NCBI GenBank assembly: GCA_028583605.1
Contig: CM053331.1
Coordinates: 39,995,283 to 40,059,282 of the forward strand
Length of the DNA: 64,000 bases
Direction of reading: 5' to 3'
Source of the DNA: Dastarcus helophoroides
Taxonomy: Eukaryota; Arthropoda; Insecta; Coleoptera; Bothrideridae
Every line of letters begins with the position of its first letter. Position 1 is the first letter of the stretch. The notes beneath the pieces are model-generated. The model was not told the DNA's origin. It saw only the letters and a program-made list of their open reading frames with translations, and did no database searches. A program made the translations under genes and the position numbers. Of the stretch, positions 58,151 through 64,000 are shown one piece after another.

Positions 58151-60830
58151 CTTAAGCCGATTCCTTTGGATATTCCTTTTAGAGGGGTATCTTAGTCACT
58201 AAATTTAACGTGTTTTGAGAGGCTTTTAAAAGAAGAACACAAACTCCCCCGAACAAGACGCCCCTGATTCGCAACAACGCTATTAATAAACATTGCTTAC
58301 ATAGCTGACGTTACGACGCACTTAGTGTGCAATTGATAAGATCGTTACTAATGAGAAATACGTTTTTAATTATTAATTTACCCCACAATTGCTTTTGTTT
58401 CCATAAACTTGAAACTAATATGGAAATAATTGCATAAACATGACATTTTTTGTTTTTTTTTAGTCAACCGCTTTGAGGCTTGAGGCGATTCCTTTGGATA
58501 TTCCTATTAGATGGGGTATTTCGGTCACTATATTTTACGTGTTTTGGGAGGCTTTTAAAGGAAGGGAACATAAACTTACCCGAACAAGGCGCCCCTGATT
58601 CACAACAACGCTATTAATAAGCATTACTTACATAGGTGATATTGGTGTGCAGTCGATAAGCCGATTCCTTTGGATATTCCTATTAGATGGGGTATTTCGG
58701 TCACTATATTTTACGTGTTTTGGGAGGCTTTTAAAGGAAGAGAACACAAACTCCACCGAACAAGGCGCCCCTGATTCGCAACAACGCTATTAATAAACAT
58801 TGCTTACATAGCTGACGTTACGACGCACTTAGTGTGCAATTGATAAGATCGTTACTAATGAGAAATACATTTTTAATTATTAATTTACCCCACAATTGCT
58901 TTTATTTCCATAAACTTGAAACTAATATGGAAATAATTGCATATACATTACATTTTTAGTTTTTTTTAGTCAACCGCTCTGGGCTTAGGCCGATTCCTTT
59001 GGATATCCCTTTTAGATGGGGTATTTCAGTCACTATATTTTACCTGTTTTGGGAGGCTTTTAAAAGAAGGGAACATAAACTTACCCGAACAAGGCGCCCC
59101 TGATTCACAACAACGCTATTAATAAGCATTACTTACATAGGTGATATTGGTGTGCAGTCGATAAGCCGATTCCTTTGGATATTCCTATTGGATGGGGTAT
59201 TTCAGTCACTATATTATACGTGTTTTGGGAGGCTTTTAAAAGAACGGAACATAAACTTACCTGAACAAGGCGCCCCTGATTCGCAACCACGCTATTAATA
59301 AGCATTGCTTACATAGATGACGTTGGTGTGCAGTCGATAAGATCGTTACTAATGAGAAATTCGTTTTTAATTATTAATTCACCCCACAATTGCTTTTATT
59401 TCCGTGTCCATGAAACTAATATCAAAATAATTGCATATAAGTAGATATGTCAAGCCGATTCTACGCCAAATGAGGTCACAGTACTTGTCTAACAGTTGGT
59501 TTTACTTGTCTAGCAGTTGGTTTCAGTTGTACAGCTACTTATCTAACAGTTGATTTCATTTGAACAGCTACTTGTCTAACAATTGGTTAAAAACCAACTG
59601 CTAGACAAATTAAATCAACCCTTGACAAGTACTGTGACGTCCTTTGGCATAGAATCGGCCTGATATATTCGTAACAACGCTTTTAATAAGCATTGCTTAC
59701 ATAGGTGACTTTGGTGTGCAGTCGATAAGATCGTTACTAATAAGAAAAACGTTTTTACTTATTATTTCACCCCACAATTACTTTCATTTCCATAAACATG
59801 AAACTAATAGGAAAATAATTGCATATGCATTACATTTTTTGTTTTTTTAGTCAACCGCTCTGAGGCTTAAGCCGATTCCTTTGGATGTTCCTTTTAGATG
59901 GAGTATCTTAGTCACTATATTCTACATGTTTTGAGAGGCTTTTAAAAGAAGAACATAAACTCCCCCGAACAAGACGCCCCTGATTCGCAACAACGCTATT
60001 AATATACATTGCTTACATAGCTGACGTTATAACGCACTTGGTGTGCAGTTGATAAGATCGTTACTAATGAGAAATACGTTTTTAATTATTAATTCACCCC
60101 ACAATTGCTTTTATTTTCATAAACATGAAACTAATATGAAAATAATTGCATATACATTATATTTTTGGTTTCTTTTTAATCAGCCGCTCTGAGGCTTAAG
60201 CTGATTCCGTTGGAAATTCCTTTTAGATGGGGTATTTTAGTCACTATCTTTTACCTGTTTTGGGAGGCTTTTAAAAGAAAAGAACATAAACTTCCCCGAA
60301 CAAGACGCCCCTGATTCGCAACAACGCTATTAATAAACATTGCTTACATAGCTGACGTTATAACGCACTTGGTGTGCAGTTGATAAGATCGTTACTAATG
60401 AGAAATACGTTTTTAATTATTAATTCACCCCACAATTGCTTTTATTTCCATAAACATGAAACTAATATGAAAATAATTGCATATACATTACATTTTTGGT
60501 TTTTTTAGTCAACCGCTCTGATGCTTGAGCCGATTCCTTTGGATATTTCTTTTAGATGGGGTATTTCAGTCACTATATTTTACGTGTTTTAGAAGGCTTT
60601 TAAAAGAAGAGAACATAAACTCCACCGAACAAGGCACCCCTGATTCGCAACAACGCTATTAATAAGCATTGCTTACATAGCTGACGTTGGTGTGCAGTCG
60701 ATAAGATCGTTACTAATGAGAAATACGTTTTTATTAATAATTTGACCCCACAATTACTTTTATTTCCATAAACATGAAACTAATATGAAAATAAATGCAT
60801 ATAATTAAATTTTTGGTTTTTTTAGTCAAC
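58151..60830. repeat. 329-bp tandem repeat with interspersed 176-bp short units
   Basis: CCGATTCCTTTGGATATTCC or a variant lies at 58157, 58485, 58661, 58990, 59166, 59872, 60200 and 60530, giving spacings of 328, 176, 329, 176, 706, 328 and 330. Short units lack the second half of the repeat, and the long 329 plus short 176 pair (505 bp) is itself repeated. Conserved parts include GGCGCCCCTGATTCGCAACA and GATAAGATCGTTACTAATGA. The array is non-coding. Confidence 0.9.
59450..59662. mobile_element. Short inverted-repeat insertion (MITE-like)
   Basis: About 213 bp with terminal inverted repeats of about 40 bp: TCAAGCCGATTCTACGCCAA on the left and the complement of TCAGGCCGATTCTATGCCAA on the right. 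The centre repeats CTTGTCTAACAGTTGGTT three to four times in one orientation and once inverted. It interrupts the 329-bp array. Flanking GATAT/GATAT may be the target duplication, but the exact boundary is ambiguous. Confidence 0.7.
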
Positions 60831-61215
60831 TGGTCCGCCGAGAAAAATATGAATTCTAAAAAAATAATAAATGATGTACAAATTAATTGCTCTGACAACT
60901 GGAACCGTAGTAAATTAAATAAAGCTGCATCGATAACATTAATGTTCAATGCTCAAACAACCGAAGCATATTATTGTCGGCAACTACGTTCCTGTTTATA
61001 AAAATGTGGCAATATCCAGTTCCTAACATAGCTCAAACTTTTAACTCCTCAGTGTAGATAGAGTGTATCTGCGAGAATACTCAAGAGTCTATTTTTTGAG
61101 CTATTTAGGGGTGGGGGCATCTGCGAAAATAAAAGATGATTCGTCGGTAAACAAAGCGTGGTTCAAAAAATTTCCAGTGGCACCACATGTTTCCCTTATA
61201 GATTCACAAAACTCA
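60831..61215. other. Unique sequence, no gene recognised
   Basis: Short single-copy stretch with two overlapping 70-codon frames on opposite strands (60734-60949 - and 60795-61001 +). Nothing is recognisable. Confidence 0.4.
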
Positions 61216-61459
61216 AAACTTGAAATACAAATCTTGTCCCCTGACACCAAAATAGATTTAAAAACACAACGAAGGTTGCTCTAACGCGTTTCGATAGCCA
61301 AACTATCATTCAGTATCTCTCTGAAGACGATAGCTTGGCTACCGAAACGCGTTAGAGCAACCTCTGTTGTGTTTTTAATCTTTTTTGGTTTCAGGGGAGA
61401 AGATTTGTATTTCAATTTTTAAAGATAACCGAGGACGAGTCCTTTCCACCAAAAAAAAA
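61216..61459. mobile_element. Hairpin foldback family, copy 7 (most complete)
   Basis: Both arms and both hairpins are present. The right side reads CTCT, CTGAAGA, CGATAGC-TTG-GCTACC, GAAACGCGTT, AGAG, then GCAACC, TTTCAGGGGAGAAG and AAGATAACCGAGGACGAGTC, ending CACCAAAAAAAAAA. The left side is the near-exact inverse. The order core-stem-GAAAC with a CTCT/AGAG closing stem resembles a hammerhead, but one extra base follows CTGAAGA and stem III is too short, so activity is unlikely. Confidence 0.85.
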
Positions 61460-61614
61460 ACTCAAAACGTTTGAATTGGTAGTTGGAAAATATCACTCGA
61501 GTGTTAACCAGTTTAGAGCGCTTGCGCTCTTTTGTTCTCAAAATATTCCGCACTGTTCGCGATTTGTTTTTATTACAGTTACACTCACTGGTTGGTAAGA
61601 TGACGCTCTTAAAA
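61460..61614. other. Unique flank of the telomere-type array
   Basis: Single-copy sequence with GAGCGCTTGCGCTC, a short perfect palindrome, at about 61515-61528. Nothing marks a transposon end at the array boundary (GACGCTCTTAAAA then CCTAA units). Confidence 0.5.
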
Positions 61615-62093
61615 CCTAACCTAACCTAACCTAACCTAACCTAACCTAACCTAACCTAACCTAACCTAACCCAACCTAACCTAACCTAACCTAACCTAAC
61701 CTAACCTAACCTAACCTAACCTAACCTAACCTAACCTAACCTTACCTAACCTAACCTAACCTAACCTAACCTAACCTAACCTAACCTAACCTAACCTAAC
61801 CTAACCTAACCCAACCTAACCTAACCTAACCTAACCTAACCTAACCTAACCTAACCTAACCCTACCAAACCTAACCTAACCTAACCTAACCTAACCTAAC
61901 CTAACCTAACCTAACCTAACCTAACCTAACCTAACCTAACCTAACCTAACCTAACCTAACCTAACCTAACCTAACCTAACCTAACCTAACCTAACCTAAC
62001 CTAACCTAACCTAACCTAACCTAACCTAACCTAACCTAACCTAACCTAACCTAACCTAACCTAACCTAACCTAACCTAACCTAACCTAACCTA
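61615..62093 (-). repeat. Interstitial telomere-type array (TTAGG)n, about 96 units
   Basis: 479 bp of CCTAA on the + strand, equal to TTAGG on the minus strand, the usual insect telomere repeat. Only a few variant units are seen (CCCAA at about 61661 and 61811, CTTAC at about 61740, and CCCTACCAAA at about 61859). It lies inside the window with single-copy DNA on both sides, so it is interstitial here. No SART- or TRAS-type telomere retrotransposon sequence is inserted in it. Confidence 0.95.
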
Positions 62094-62327
62094 GTCGAAA
62101 ACCTCAACCTCTTATTCGACCTATAAGGTAGAATAATTGACATTTTTAACCTTTACTGTGTGGAATTCTGTAATCCATGGAGCTTGTTAGCATAACAACG
62201 GCTAAATAAACTACTAGTAGAACGCCGACGAGGCTGAAAAACGAAACCAGGTCAAGTCGTAGCAAATATTTATGTAAACATCGTGAAATTTTTAAAATCT
62301 GTTGTTGTATTTATCCCTAACAAAACT
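62094..62327. other. Unique sequence beyond the telomere-type array
   Basis: About 230 bp single-copy sequence containing the near-palindromic TAAATAAACTACTAGTAG. No gene is recognised. Confidence 0.45.
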
Positions 62328-62522
62328 GAAATACAAATCTGGTCCCCTGAAACCAAGAAATATTAAAAAACACAACAAAGGTTTCTCTAACGCGTTTCGA
62401 TAGCCAAGCTATCATCTTCAGAGAGATACTGGTTCTTGGTTTCAGGGATAAGATTTTTATTTCAATTTTTGAAGATCGAATATTGAGGTTCGAAGATAAC
62501 AAAGGACCAGACCGTTGCACCA
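62328..62522. mobile_element. Hairpin foldback family, copy 8
   Basis: Left arm plus hairpin (GATAGCCAAGCTATCATCTTCAGAGAG) is split across TCTAACGCGTTTCGATAGCC and TATCATCTTCAGAGAG. The right arm is shortened (TTGGTTTCAGGGATAAG) and ends AAAGGACCAGACCGTTGCAC. Confidence 0.85.
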
Positions 62523-62790
62523 AAATCATTAATAGAGTTTAGTAATTATAAATATACAGTAGAAAACAGTTTTACTTTAAAAAATTGTCCCAACAGATGC
62601 AGGAACACACTTTAGCATTTATAAAATTATATAGTTGGGTGTAAATTCAACAGAAAAGCAACGAAATATAACCAATTATCCAAAGTTACGAAAAGTTGGC
62701 GCGTCAGCTTAAAAATCTCTACCAAACAACCCAAGCTTAAGTCCCTTGGAATTCTAGCCAAGGATAAGGATAAGGATAAGGATAAGGATA

Positions 62791-62982
62791 CAAATCTTGT
62801 CCCCTGAAACCAAGAAATATTAAAAAACACAACAAAGGTTTCTCTAACGCGTTTCGATAGCCAAGCTATCATCTTCAGAGAGATACTGGTTCTTGGTTTC
62901 AGGGATAAGATTTTTATTTCAATTTTTGAAGATCGAATATTGAGGTTTGAAGATAACAAAGGACCAGACCGTTGCACCAAAA
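62791..62982. mobile_element. Hairpin foldback family, copy 9
   Basis: Copy of the 62328-62522 element created by the 457-bp duplication. It differs at only a few positions (for example GTTTGAAG for GTTCGAAG). Confidence 0.85.
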
Positions 62983-63216
62983 TCATTAATAGAGTTTAGT
63001 AATTATAAATATAAAGTAGAAAACAGTTTTACTTTAAAAAATTGTCCCAACAGATACAGGAACACACTTTAGCATTTATAAAATTATATAGTTGGGTGTA
63101 AATTCAACAGAAAAGCAACGAAATATAACCAACTATCCAAAGTTACAAAAAGTTGGCGCGTCAGCTTAAAAATCTCTACCAAACAACCCAAGCTTAAGTC
63201 CCTTGGAATTCTAGCC

Positions 63217-64000
63217 AAGGATAAGGATAAGGATAAGGATAAGGATAAGGATAAGGATAAGGATAAGGATAAGGATAAGGATAAGGATAAGGATAAGGAT
63301 AAGGATAAGGATAAGGATAAGGATAAGGATAAGGATAAGGATAAGGATAAGGATAAGGATAAGGATAAGGATAAGGATAAGGATAAGGATAAGGATAAGG
63401 ATAAGGATAAGGATAAGGATAAGGATAAGGATAAGGATAAGGATACGGATAAGGATAAGGATAAGCATAAGGATGAGGATAAGGATAAGGATAAGGATGA
63501 GGATAAGGATGAGGAGAAGGATGAGAATAAAGATGAGGATACGGATGAGGATAAGGATGCGGATAAGGATGAGGATAAGGATGAGGATAAGGATGAGGAT
63601 AAGGATGAGGATAAGGATGAGGATGAGGATGAGGATAAGGATAAGGATAAGGATAAGGATAAGGATAAGGATAAAGATAAGGATAAGGATACGGATAAGG
63701 ATAAGGATAAGGATAAGGATGAGGATGAGGATTAGGATGAGGATGAGGATGAGGATGAGGATGAGGATGGGAATGAGGATAAGGATAAGGATAAGGATAA
63801 GGATAAGGATAAGGATAAGGATAAGGATAAGGATAAGGATAAGGATCAGGATCAGGATAAGGATAAGGATAAGGATAAGGATAAGGATAAGGATAAGGAT
63901 AAGGATACGGATAAGGATAAGGATAAGGATAAGGATGAGGATGAGGATTAGGATGAGGATGAGGATGAGGATGAGGATGAGGATGAGGATGGGAATGAGG
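63217..64000. repeat. (AAGGAT)n hexamer array, runs off the window
   Basis: At least 784 bp of AAGGAT units, pure at first (63217-63440) and then with GAGGAT, ACGGAT and other variants. A 216-bp (36-hexamer) period links variant positions: GATACGG at about 63688 and 63904, and GAGGATTAGG at about 63727 and 63943. The minus-strand Leu-Ile frame is a translation of the repeat. Confidence 0.95.

Larger units (their letters stand above)
62328..63216. repeat. 457-bp tandem duplication including hairpin family and AAGGAT run
   Basis: CTGAAACCAAGAAATATT at 62347 and 62804 marks a 457-bp period, and the two copies are nearly identical through CTAGCCAAGGATAAGG. Each unit is a hairpin-family element, then sequence related to the 56-57 kb repeat, then the start of an (AAGGAT)n run. 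The first run has only about five hexamers, while the second expands into the large terminal array. Confidence 0.9.

Noticed and set aside
61615..62093. The window as a true chromosome end
   Set aside because: The telomere-type array has single-copy DNA on both sides within the window.
63211..63468. Leu-Ile dipeptide frame on the minus strand
   Set aside because: Translation of the (AAGGAT)n hexamer array.

Overview
The window looks like non-coding, repeat-dominated DNA from an arthropod, most likely an insect. The reasons are a (TTAGG)n-type array (the common insect telomere motif, read here as CCTAA on the + strand), insect-style non-LTR reverse transcriptase remnants, a solo-LTR-like element with a TATA box, an AT-rich base composition and no sign of compact prokaryotic gene organisation. 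I see no intact, recognisable protein-coding gene. Most open frames are by-products of satellites.

Layout, left to right. 0-1.1 kb: 334-bp tandem repeat. 1.3-1.5 kb: foldback sequence. 3.2-4.2 kb: 118-bp minisatellite in which a (TCA)n microsatellite has expanded. 4.4-4.9 kb: C-terminal remnant of a non-LTR reverse transcriptase. 5.3-9.5 kb: GAT-rich tandem repeats that look like decayed coding sequence for an acidic repeat protein. 9.6-10.6 kb: unique. 10.6-27.0 kb: a satellite field built from the half-site ACAATTCCACAA and its reverse complement, organised into several periods (23, about 480, about 474 and about 181 bp) and broken by a unique island at 13.2-13.8 kb. 27.0-30.4 kb: unique, moderate GC, with a few weak exon candidates. 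30.4-38.4 kb: three tandem families (233, about 222-238 and about 352 bp) with reverse transcriptase pieces at 35 kb. 38.5-42.6 kb: mostly unique, with a possible terminal exon at 42.4 kb. 42.7-45.8 kb: CpG-bearing tandem repeats. 46.3-47.4 kb: a 1.1-kb palindrome carrying a hammerhead ribozyme in each arm. 47.9-49.2 kb: a solo-LTR-like element, followed by inverted LTR pieces to 55.2 kb. 50.58-54.97 kb: a 4.4-kb foldback-type transposon with an 8-bp target duplication, inserted in those LTR pieces. 55.2-58.1 kb: unique sequence and about 310-bp repeats. 58.1-60.8 kb: 329-bp tandem repeats with a short inverted-repeat insertion. 61.6-62.1 kb: interstitial telomere-type array. 62.3 kb to the end: a 457-bp duplication and a large (AAGGAT)n array.

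A recurring theme is inverted-repeat DNA. At least nine copies of one palindromic hairpin family, containing a CTGAAGA-stem-GAAAC core that resembles a degenerate hammerhead, are scattered from 34.7 to 63 kb. The strongest leads are the paired canonical hammerheads at 46.6 and 47.1 kb, the foldback transposon at 50.6-55.0 kb and the hairpin family. Overall the region resembles heterochromatin, a subtelomere or a long intergenic or intronic tract that collects satellites and mobile DNA.
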